Shown here piece by piece: positions 1 to 4,748 of a DNA stretch of 5,311 nucleotides (within the stretch, counting starts at the first letter, position 1; every line of letters begins with the position of its first letter). The translations under genes and the position numbers were made by a program. The DNA lies in the NCBI GenBank assembly GCA_023435435.1, contig JAEYRW010000187.1:1-5311 (forward strand). Reading direction: 5' to 3'. The notes below the pieces were generated by a model. That model was not told where the DNA came from. It worked only from the letters and a program-made list of their open reading frames with translations, and did no database searches. The stretch is from Bacillota bacterium. Its GTDB lineage: Bacteria; Bacillota; Clostridia; Christensenellales; Aristaeellaceae.

Positions 1-1699
1 CCTCCTCGACCCTCCTCACCAGCGCCTTGATGCGTGCGCGGGCCTCGGACTGGAGGAAGTCGCGGGTATCGCGGTCGGGTTCTGCGTCGCCCATGATGGA
101 AACGAACTGGCTCACTTTGAGGCCAAGGGCATCCTGCATATCGCGGTCGGAACCACGGGGGGAGACGAGGTAATAGCAGAGCAGGGAATCCTTCTGGCCG
201 ATGCGGTGGGCGCGGTCCTCGGCCTGGGAGTGGACGGCGGGGGACCAATCGAGCTCGCCGAAGACCACGCAGGTGGCGCGTTGGAGGTTGAGGCCGCTGG
301 CGGAGCGCAGGGAGAGGCAGATGAGGTCTGTCTCTCCCGCCATGAAGAGCCGGACGGCCTCGTCCTTTTGTTTGTCCGATTCCCGACCGGTGATGAAGCG
401 GGGCTTCAGGGATTTAAGGTCCGACCTGTATGTGTCCATGACCGCGTGATGGTGGGCCATGAGGAGCACCTTTTCGCCGGACTCGACCAATGCCTTGACG
501 AAGGCCGCCACGTAAGGCGCTTTGGCGAGACCCGTCGCCTGGCGCTCGCGCTGGCAGATATCGTCCTCGATAAGCGCCCGGCGGGACGGGTCGTCCGTGG
601 CGCGCAAAAGTTTGAGCTGCGCGGCGACGGGGGCCATGAGCGTCCGGTAGACCTTGTCGTCCCAGTCAATCTCCTGCACCAGTCGGCGCTTGGGGCGCAG
701 CTCCGTGAGCACGTCGCCCTTGAGTCTGCGCAGCATCAGCCCCTCCCGGCGCAGGTGCGCGCCCAGCAGGTCGGGCTTGGCAACCACGTCCGAGCGGTAG
801 GCATAGCACCATTCCCGGGTGAAGGATTCCCAGTCGCCAAGGAAATGGAAGTCGAGGATGTTCACCACGTTCCAGATTTCCCCGCCGTTGTTGTAAATGG
901 GCGTGCCCGAAAGCCCGATGACGTTTTCGCAGGCCTCGGAAATGAGGCTCGCGGCGGAATACTTGCCGGTGCCGTTGCGTCTGAGCTCCTGAATCTCGTC
1001 AAAGATGGCGGTCTGGAAGCCGAAGTTGGGCAAAACCTCCTTCCAGCCGCGCAGGATGAGGTAGTGCGCGATGTAAACGTCCGCCTCCGGAAGCGGATAG
1101 GGCGACAGCCCCTTGACCACGTGCACCCGGGGCGCGTCCGGCAGGAACCGGGCGATCTCCCGCTGCCAGTTGCGCACAAGATGGGGCGGCACGACGAGGA
1201 TCGCCGGATATGCCGCCGTGGTGGCCAGGAACGCCAGCGCCTGTACGGTCTTTCCCAGGCCCATTTCGTCCGCGAGCAGGCAGCGCCGGGTACCCAGCAG
1301 GAAGCTCAGTCCCTGCTTCTGGAAGGGAAGCAGCGCGCCGGAAAACGTCCCGGCGGGCGGCTCGGCGGTTTCGGGCATCGTCAGCGCGCGTTCCCGGCGC
1401 TCGGCGTAGTCACGCGCCCCGGAAAGCGCCCGCTCCCAGCGGTCCCGGTCGCGCTCCGCCACCTCGAGGGGATAGCGCAGCATGAGCCAGTTGAGCTCAC
1501 CCACGATCCGCCTGTGGGCAGTGAAGCGCGCCTCGCCCCGGCCGTGCCCGTCGCAGCCCGGAAAAAGCCGCTTGGCCAGCTCGGTGACGCAAGGCTCCCC
1601 CTTGATGGTCCAGCATTTGGCCCGGCGGTTGTAGGAGAGCACGCCGTACCGGTGTCCGCCGGGGGGTGCGTCGCGCAGATAGGCGGGGTATTCGTTCAC
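1..1699 (-). CDS. SNF2-family DEAD/DEAH-box helicase (C-terminus cut off by window edge)
   Basis: The minus strand is open for 566 codons from GTG at 1699-1697 to the window edge. The predicted product is a SNF2-type superfamily 2 ATPase that would translocate on or remodel DNA. Seen: Walker A DEMGLGKT (residues 144-151), motif Ia VVPPHLVRNWQREI (169-182), Walker B FDEIQELRR (233-241, DEIQ instead of DEAH), motif III GLSGTPIYNN (262-271), motif V SLRSASGLNLQRA (463-475) and motif VI QAEDRAHRIGQ (492-502). Both RecA-like lobes are therefore complete. Residues 1-115 are an unrecognised N-terminal region with a basic, aromatic stretch around CWTIKGEP (29-36) and RLFPG (44-48). The GTG overlaps the stop of the upstream nuclease gene (GTGA), which implies translational coupling, and GGGGGGTGG at 1707-1715 can serve as ribosome binding site. 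An in-frame ATG at 1717-1715 (6 residues longer) is the alternative start but has no visible binding site. Family assignment is firm. The biological role (phage replication, repair or defence) is not decided by the sequence. Confidence 0.95.
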   Translation of the reverse strand, partial: MNEYPAYLRDAPPGGHRYGVLSYNRRAKCWTIKGEPCVTELAKRLFPGCDGHGRGEARFTAHRRIVGELNWLMLRYPLEVAERDRDRWERALSGARDYAERRERALTMPETAEPPAGTFSGALLPFQKQGLSFLLGTRRCLLADEMGLGKTVQALAFLATTAAYPAILVVPPHLVRNWQREIARFLPDAPRVHVVKGLSPYPLPEADVYIAHYLILRGWKEVLPNFGFQTAIFDEIQELRRNGTGKYSAASLISEACENVIGLSGTPIYNNGGEIWNVVNILDFHFLGDWESFTREWCYAYRSDVVAKPDLLGAHLRREGLMLRRLKGDVLTELRPKRRLVQEIDWDDKVYRTLMAPVAAQLKLLRATDDPSRRALIEDDICQRERQATGLAKAPYVAAFVKALVESGEKVLLMAHHHAVMDTYRSDLKSLKPRFITGRESDKQKDEAVRLFMAGETDLICLSLRSASGLNLQRATCVVFGELDWSPAVHSQAEDRAHRIGQKDSLLCYYLVSPRGSDRDMQDALGLKVSQFVSIMGDAEPDRDTRDFLQSEARARIKALVRRVEE

Positions 1700-2070
1700 G
1701 GAAGCGCCACCCCCCATAAGCGGTTGAGCGAAACCAGGCGCACCCGCTTTCCGCCGATTTCGTCGGGCAACGGGACGGCGCGCTGGGTGACGACGATCAA
1801 GGCTTCCAGCTCGTCTGAGGCCAGATAGCGGGCGATCTGCCGGGAAAGTTGGTTCCGGTCGGGACGTCCCTTTTTCACCTCGATGCCCACCCCTTCCGCG
1901 AGAAAATCGATGCGGCAGCGGGGCGCGAGCCGGTGCTCGTGGGCACAGGAAATCCCCGCGCCGGACAGCGCGGCGGCGATGAGGGAATGGAGGTCGTATT
2001 CCCCCGGCTGCGCGGGCGCGCGCACGCCCTCCAGCGCGGAGAGAATCCGCGCCATGCTCAATTCACACAT
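1696..2070 (-). CDS. Small PD-(D/E)XK-fold nuclease-like protein
   Basis: This 124-residue protein has no signal peptide or membrane segment. A helical part (residues 25-40) is followed by E45, then RIDFL with D55 and GIEVKK with E64 and K66. That is the D...ExK arrangement of the PD-(D/E)XK nuclease fold. A following helix carries Q74 and Q78 (QLSRQIARYL), and a hydrophobic strand ALIVVTQ (90-96) comes next, as in VRR-NUC and related restriction-endonuclease-like domains. The predicted role is DNA cleavage, or structure-specific binding, with the helicase whose start overlaps this stop codon. It is the first gene of the operon. No good Shine-Dalgarno precedes ATG 2070, and the predicted promoter puts transcription start near that codon. 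It is therefore either leaderless or starts at the in-frame ATG at 2055 (residue 6). The coding call is strong; the nuclease call rests on motif order only. Confidence 0.82.
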   Translation of the reverse strand: MCELSMARILSALEGVRAPAQPGEYDLHSLIAAALSGAGISCAHEHRLAPRCRIDFLAEGVGIEVKKGRPDRNQLSRQIARYLASDELEALIVVTQRAVPLPDEIGGKRVRLVSLNRLWGVALP

Positions 2071-2076
2071 GGAATC

Positions 2077-2105
2077 ATTTTATCACAAACGGGAAAAACG
2101 GGCAA
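2077..2105 (-). promoter_or_regulatory. Predicted sigma-70/A promoter of the nuclease-helicase operon
   Basis: Reading the minus strand, TTGCCC (2105-2100, 4 of 6 to the -35 consensus) is followed by a 17-base spacer and TAAAAT (2082-2077, 5 of 6 to the -10). TG lies one base before the -10, making it an extended -10 element. Transcription would start near 2070, on or beside the first ATG of the nuclease gene. Confidence 0.6.
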
Positions 2106-2115
2106 TGACGGGAAA
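2089..2115. repeat. Three iterated ACGGGMAA octamers over the operon promoter
   Basis: ACGGGAAA (2089-2096), ACGGGCAA (2098-2105) and ACGGGAAA (2108-2115) are direct repeats starting 9 and 10 bases apart. They cover the spacer, the -35 box and the sequence just upstream of the predicted minus-strand promoter. Iterated sites at about one helical turn over a promoter are typical of a repressor or activator operator. The binding protein is unknown, and a chance run of similar octamers cannot be excluded. Confidence 0.45.
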
Positions 2116-2127
2116 CGCGATTCCCAG

Positions 2128-2160
2128 GGTTGACGCATGAACCGTGTTCATCCGTCAGCC
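2128..2160. repeat. Long inverted repeat, 15-bp stem with 3-base loop
   Basis: Arms 2128-2142 and 2146-2160 pair across loop CGT. The core TGACGCATGAAC pairs with GTTCATCCGTCA with one C-C mismatch, and the base of the stem adds one T-G and two G-C pairs. No T-run follows on either strand, so it is not a standard terminator. It could be a regulator site about 60-90 bases upstream of the nuclease-operon start, or an RNA structure if transcribed. A smaller hairpin, GGGAA/TTCCC (2110-2125), lies directly beside it. Confidence 0.6.
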
Positions 2161-2280
2161 AAAGGAACGAGGTCCCTGATTTCCGAATTCCCTGCGGGAA
2201 ATTCACCTCAGCCGGTAAAAATGATTCTACATGGCGGGCTGTGGCCCTCCAAACCCCCCGGGGTTCATACTTTCTTAATT

Positions 2281-2326
2281 CATGCGTTGGCCGCGGCGCG
2301 ATTCCGCGGATGCCGCGGCGCGCATG
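2281..2326. repeat. GC-rich compound repeat with three CCGCGG palindromes
   Basis: CATGCG (2281-2286) is inverted as CGCATG (2321-2326). Inside lie CCGCGG at 2291-2296, 2304-2309 and 2313-2318, and the 11-mer GCCGCGGCGCG occurs as a direct repeat at 2290-2300 and 2312-2322. As RNA this could fold into a strong stem shortly upstream of the ribosome binding site at 2358. Its function is unknown, and in a GC-rich genome part of the similarity may be chance. Confidence 0.4.
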
Positions 2327-2357
2327 CACGAAAGGTGTGACGCATACCATTCCCCAT

Positions 2358-2364
2358 GGAGGTG
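2358..2364 (+). promoter_or_regulatory. Ribosome binding site GGAGGTG fixing start at 2370
   Basis: A full GGAGGTG lies 5 bases before ATG 2370. It decides that start over the in-frame ATG at 2130, which would add 80 residues without any recognisable character. Confidence 0.85.
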
Positions 2365-2369
2365 TTGTT

Positions 2370-2765
2370 ATGAAAAGGCGCAGGGCGCAGGCCGCGCGGG
2401 CGCTCGTTCGGGGCGTGCTCGCCGCGGCGGCAATCACGCTGCTCGGCATGCTGCTTCTCTCGGCGGCGATCATTTTTGTCGGCATGTCGGACGGGCTCAT
2501 TAAGGTGTTCAACCAGATCCTGAAAATCGCGGCGGTGGCGCTGGGCGCGTACCTCGGCGTGGGCCGCGGCGGCGAACGGGGCCTCATGACCGGGGCGGGC
2601 ATCGGCGCGGTCTATGCGGTCGTGGGGTACCTGATGTACGCACTCCTGGGCGACAACAGCTTCCGCGTGCCGGAACTCCTGGGCGAACTGCTCATCTCCG
2701 TTGCCGCGGGGGCCACCGCCGGCGCGGTTTTTGCAAATCTGAGGCCTTCAAGAAAAAGCACATAA
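2370..2765 (+). CDS. TIGR04086 family four-helix membrane protein
   Basis: This 131-residue integral membrane protein has a basic N-terminus (MKRRR) and four predicted membrane segments, at about residues 14-38, 46-65, 72-93 and 104-122. Between them are the pattern FNQILKIAAVALGAYLG (47-63) and the glycine-rich GLMTGAGIGAVYAVVGYL (71-88), and it ends in a short basic tail. Length, segment spacing and these motifs fit the TIGR04086 (YrzE-like) family, which is known from Firmicutes and has no assigned function. In many Clostridia this gene follows yajC, near the SCIFF peptide genes and secDF. Here it lies upstream of tgt, separated from it by a surface-protein gene and a terminator. No clear promoter or terminator of its own was found. 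Family call by recall, not search. Confidence 0.83.
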   Translation: MKRRRAQAARALVRGVLAAAAITLLGMLLLSAAIIFVGMSDGLIKVFNQILKIAAVALGAYLGVGRGGERGLMTGAGIGAVYAVVGYLMYALLGDNSFRVPELLGELLISVAAGATAGAVFANLRPSRKST

Positions 2766-2892
2766 GCCGTCGATTCGCCGTCTTATTGGTCGGGCGGGTT
2801 TCAAAAATTACGGATTTGTTATGCGCGCAATAAGCATTGTTTGCTGATTGTTACTGCAATTAGGCAAAAAATATATGTTATTGTTCGAGTTA

Positions 2893-2921
2893 TTGAAATT
2901 ACCCAGCACTTGATATACAAT
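2893..2921 (+). promoter_or_regulatory. Near-consensus sigma-A promoter of the surface-protein gene
   Basis: TTGAAA (2893-2898, 5 of 6) and TACAAT (2916-2921, 5 of 6) are separated by exactly 17 bases. Transcription start is expected near 2928, giving a leader of about 45 bases before GTG 2973. A 6-bp inverted repeat, ATATAC (2913-2918) and GTATAT (2929-2934), straddles the -10 and start site and could be an operator. Confidence 0.72.
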
Positions 2922-2956
2922 AATCGCAGTATATGGATGTCATTCGGGGCATTCAT

Positions 2957-2964
2957 GGGGGAGG
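2957..2964 (+). promoter_or_regulatory. Ribosome binding site GGGGGAGG deciding a GTG start
   Basis: GGGGGAGG ends 8 bases before GTG 2973. It also lies downstream of the in-frame ATG codons at 2937 and 2955, which argues against those as starts. Starting at the GTG leaves a well-formed signal peptide. Confidence 0.8.
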
Positions 2965-2972
2965 ATGAAATC

Positions 2973-3452
2973 GTGTCAGCAAGGTTCAAAAGGACGATTG
3001 TCGTGCTCGTCGCACTGATGATTCTATCATCAGTGGGCGCGGGCGCAGCGCAAGCCCTTACCGCGACCGTCGTGATGAAGGTTTCCAGAACCGCGCAAGA
3101 CTCGATCATCAACGAGGGCGAGGATCTCTCCATCGACGTGCAGATCGACGGAATCGCGCCCGCCTCATACCTTTGGTATTTTGACGGCGCCGTCATCCCG
3201 GGTGCGGACGGACAGGTGTATACCATCGACGCCGCGACGCCCGCGGACGCGGGCACGTACCGGATGGAGGCCTACGACCAGACCGGCAAGATGCTTCTTT
3301 CCATGGACTTTTCCGTGCGCGTGCTTGAAAAGGCGCTTCCCAAGTCCGGGGACAATACGCTGGGCGTCGTGCCCGTATCGCTTCTCATGACGGGGCTTCT
3401 GGGCGCCATGGGTGCGGGAATCGCCGTCCGGCGGAAGCGCGGGGCCGCGTAG
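2973..3452 (+). CDS. Secreted Ig-like-domain surface protein with sortase signal (LPKSG)
   Basis: This 159-residue protein starts at GTG. Residues 1-28 form a signal peptide: basic ARFKR, hydrophobic core TIVVLVALMILSSVGAG, and an AQA cleavage site. The mature part is one small beta-rich domain (about 30-119) with Ig-fold hallmarks: a tryptophan in YLWYFDG (66-72) and the tyrosine-corner motif ADAGTYR (91-97). It has no cysteines. The C-terminus is a sorting signal: LPKSGD (122-127), a hydrophobic helix (130-152) and a basic tail RRKR (153-156). The motif is LPxSG rather than the usual LPxTG. The expected fate is export by Sec and covalent cell-wall anchoring by a sortase; no sortase gene is in the window. 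Ligand and role are unknown. The protein is too short to project far from the wall, so it may be an adhesin fragment, envelope-associated subunit or binding module. It has its own promoter and terminator, so it is a single-gene unit. Confidence 0.88.
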   Translation: MSARFKRTIVVLVALMILSSVGAGAAQALTATVVMKVSRTAQDSIINEGEDLSIDVQIDGIAPASYLWYFDGAVIPGADGQVYTIDAATPADAGTYRMEAYDQTGKMLLSMDFSVRVLEKALPKSGDNTLGVVPVSLLMTGLLGAMGAGIAVRRKRGAA

Positions 3453-3465
3453 AGGACATCCGATT

Positions 3466-3495
3466 GTGACCTGCTCGCAGGCGGGTCACTTTTTT
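3466..3495 (+). terminator. Rho-independent terminator after the surface-protein gene
   Basis: A 9-bp stem (3466-3474 with 3481-3489, one T-G wobble) closes a 6-base loop and is followed at once by six T residues (3490-3495). It begins 13 bases after the surface-protein stop and ends 13 bases before the tgt start codon. Any transcript entering tgt from upstream must therefore read through it. Confidence 0.9.
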
Positions 3496-3498
3496 CAT

Positions 3499-3503
3499 GG
3501 AGG
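3499..3503 (+). promoter_or_regulatory. Ribosome binding site GGAGG fixing the tgt start
   Basis: GGAGG lies 5 bases before ATG 3509. The in-frame ATG at 3497 directly abuts this site, so it cannot use it and is rejected as start. Confidence 0.85.
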
Positions 3504-3508
3504 AAACA

Positions 3509-4627
3509 ATGGCTTTTGAATTCGAGCTTTTGCACGTCTGCCGCCAGACGGGCGCGCGGCGGGGCAGGCTGCACACTCCCCACGGGGTCATCGAGACGCC
3601 CGTGTTCATGCCGGTGGGCACCCAGGCCTCGGTCAAGTCCATGGATTCGGACGAGCTGAAGGCCGCCCACGCGGAGATCATTTTGTCAAACACCTACCAC
3701 CTGCACCTGCGCCCCGGGGAAGACCTGATCCGGGAGGCGGGCGGGCTCCACAGGTTTATGAACTGGGATCGCCCGATCCTCACGGATTCGGGCGGATTTC
3801 AGGTGTTTTCGTTGGCGGAGCTTCGCAAGGTCACCGACGAGGGCGTCGAGTTCCGTTCCCACCTCGACGGGAGCAAGCGGTTTCTCTCCCCCGAGGTGGC
3901 GGTGGCGATTCAGGAGGCGCTGGGTTCGGACATCATGATGCAGTTTGACGAATGCTCGCCCTATCCCTGCGACCACGCCCGCGCCAGGGACGCGCTTACG
4001 CGGACCATCCGCTGGCTGGAGCGGTGCATGAAGGCCAAGACGCGGGACGACCAGGCGCTCTTCGGCATCGTGCAGGGCGCGTTTTACGCCGATCTGCGCA
4101 TCGAATCCGCCAAGGCGCTGGCGGCGCTCGACCTGCCCGGCTACGGCATCGGCGGGCTGTCCGTGGGCGAGCCCAAGAACATCATGTACGAGATGCTCGA
4201 GGCCATCGCGCCCTACATGCCGGAAAACAAGCCGCGCTATCTGATGGGCGTCGGCTCACCCGATTGCCTGGTGGAGGGCGTTCTGCGCGGCGTCGACATG
4301 TTTGACTGCGTGCTCGCCACGCGCGTCGCCCGAAACGGCACGGTGTTCACCCGCGACGGGCGGCTCGTGGTCCGAAACGCCAAGTATGCCCGGGATTTTT
4401 CACCCATCGAGGCCGATTGCGACTGCTACGCGTGCAAAAACTACACGCGCGGGTACATCCGGCACCTTTTGAAGGCCGGGGAGATTCTGCCTTTGCGCCT
4501 CAACAGCATCCACAACATCCGGTTTTTGACCCGGCTCATGGAGGATATGCGCGCGGCCATCGAGCAGGATGCGTTCGGCGACTGGATCGAAGCCTTCTTC
4601 GCCCGCCACGGGCGCGACAATTGGTGA
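3509..4627 (+). CDS. tgt: tRNA-guanine(34) transglycosylase (queuine/preQ1 tRNA-ribosyltransferase)
   Basis: This 372-residue cytoplasmic enzyme exchanges guanine at wobble position 34 of GUN-anticodon tRNAs for preQ1, the committed tRNA step of queuosine synthesis in bacteria. Length is normal for the family. Seen: FMPVGTQASVKSM (33-45), NTYHLHLRPG (61-70), TDSGGFQVFSL (92-102) with the base-pocket aspartate D93, QFDEC (145-149) with D147, GIVQGAF (186-192), YGIGGLSVGEP (212-222), and MFDCV (264-268) with the expected nucleophile D266. The zinc site is C304, C306, C309 and H335 (CDCYAC...IHN). These match the catalytic and zinc positions of E. coli Tgt with small offsets. The segment after the nucleophile reads LATRVARNG where E. 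coli has MPTRNARNG. yajC follows 121 bases later, the conserved partner order, but queA does not precede it. Its transcription source is unclear because a terminator sits directly upstream. Confidence 0.98.
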   Translation: MAFEFELLHVCRQTGARRGRLHTPHGVIETPVFMPVGTQASVKSMDSDELKAAHAEIILSNTYHLHLRPGEDLIREAGGLHRFMNWDRPILTDSGGFQVFSLAELRKVTDEGVEFRSHLDGSKRFLSPEVAVAIQEALGSDIMMQFDECSPYPCDHARARDALTRTIRWLERCMKAKTRDDQALFGIVQGAFYADLRIESAKALAALDLPGYGIGGLSVGEPKNIMYEMLEAIAPYMPENKPRYLMGVGSPDCLVEGVLRGVDMFDCVLATRVARNGTVFTRDGRLVVRNAKYARDFSPIEADCDCYACKNYTRGYIRHLLKAGEILPLRLNSIHNIRFLTRLMEDMRAAIEQDAFGDWIEAFFARHGRDNW

Positions 4628-4681
4628 CAGATTCGTAGTAAAAAATTAACAGTCGCCCCCGGGTTTTGGGGAAGCGGAAAG

Positions 4682-4710
4682 TTGTTTTTCGACCGCGGGT
4701 CGGTTATAAT
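4682..4710 (+). promoter_or_regulatory. Predicted yajC promoter
   Basis: A perfect TATAAT -10 (4705-4710) follows TTGTTT (4682-4687, 3 of 6 to the -35) at 17 bases. A small hairpin, CGACC/GGTCG (4690-4694 with 4698-4702), lies within the spacer and may be an operator. A second TATAAT at 4721-4726 has no matching -35. The leader to ATG 4749 would be about 32 bases. This suggests yajC can be transcribed independently of tgt. Confidence 0.6.
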
Positions 4711-4735
4711 AAGTGAAGTGTATAATCAGAAGAAA

Positions 4736-4741
4736 AAGGAG
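4736..4741 (+). promoter_or_regulatory. Ribosome binding site AAGGAG fixing the yajC start
   Basis: AAGGAG ends 7 bases before ATG 4749. It supports this start and hence the long N-terminus of the protein, instead of a later internal methionine or the GTG at 4713. Confidence 0.8.
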
Positions 4742-4748
4742 CTTTCAG

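Larger units (their letters stand above)
2071..2369. other. Divergent intergenic region with several hairpins
   Basis: This 299-base stretch separates the leftward nuclease-helicase operon from the rightward membrane-protein gene. Its left end holds the operon promoter and the octamer repeats. The remainder contains inverted repeats at 2110-2125, 2128-2160, 2185-2204, 2252-2265 and 2281-2326. An open frame crosses part of it on the plus strand (ATG at 2130), but its residues show no family features and the strong ribosome binding site sits later, before ATG 2370. I see no tRNA, no known riboswitch and no convincing plus-strand promoter. Confidence 0.6.
2766..2972. other. AT-rich intergenic spacer
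   Basis: This 207-base gap is far richer in A and T, especially 2795-2945, than the surrounding GC-rich genes. It contains the promoter at 2893-2921 and the ribosome binding site at 2957. A frame on the plus strand is open from 2841, but its first 44 codons read as non-coding sequence and lie ahead of the real start. No terminator with a T-run was found for the preceding membrane-protein gene. Confidence 0.6.

Noticed and set aside
206..1828. A 540-codon open frame on the plus strand opposite the helicase
   Set aside because: It is antisense to a protein with all SNF2 motifs, shows no domain character, crosses into the nuclease gene, and is explained by GC-rich codon use on the other strand.
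1..2070. Assigning the nuclease-helicase pair to Zorya, DISARM or Hachiman
   Set aside because: None of the partner genes that define those systems is visible, and the small separate nuclease does not match their known components. Only the generic SNF2 or helicase feature is shared.
2130..2369. N-terminal extension of the membrane protein from ATG 2130
   Set aside because: It has no ribosome binding site, its residues are not family-like and it crosses several hairpins. GGAGGTG before ATG 2370 is clearly the better start.
2071..2369. PreQ1 or other riboswitch near the queuosine gene
   Set aside because: I could not find the conserved cores of preQ1, T-box or other common riboswitches here or directly before tgt.
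2075..2602. A 175-codon minus-strand open frame opposite the TIGR04086 gene
   Set aside because: It overlaps a recognisable membrane protein and the operon promoter, and its residues look random (Pro, Arg, Ser and Ala rich).
2841..2972. N-terminal extension of the surface protein from 2841
   Set aside because: It would include the promoter itself and bury the signal peptide 44 residues inside the protein.
3272..3693. Minus-strand open frames across the surface-protein and tgt junction
   Set aside because: They run through a strong terminator and two recognised genes and have no domain features.
4651..4676. CCCC/GGGG hairpin after tgt as a terminator
   Set aside because: The stem is short with unpaired bases and no T-run follows, so it is too weak to call.
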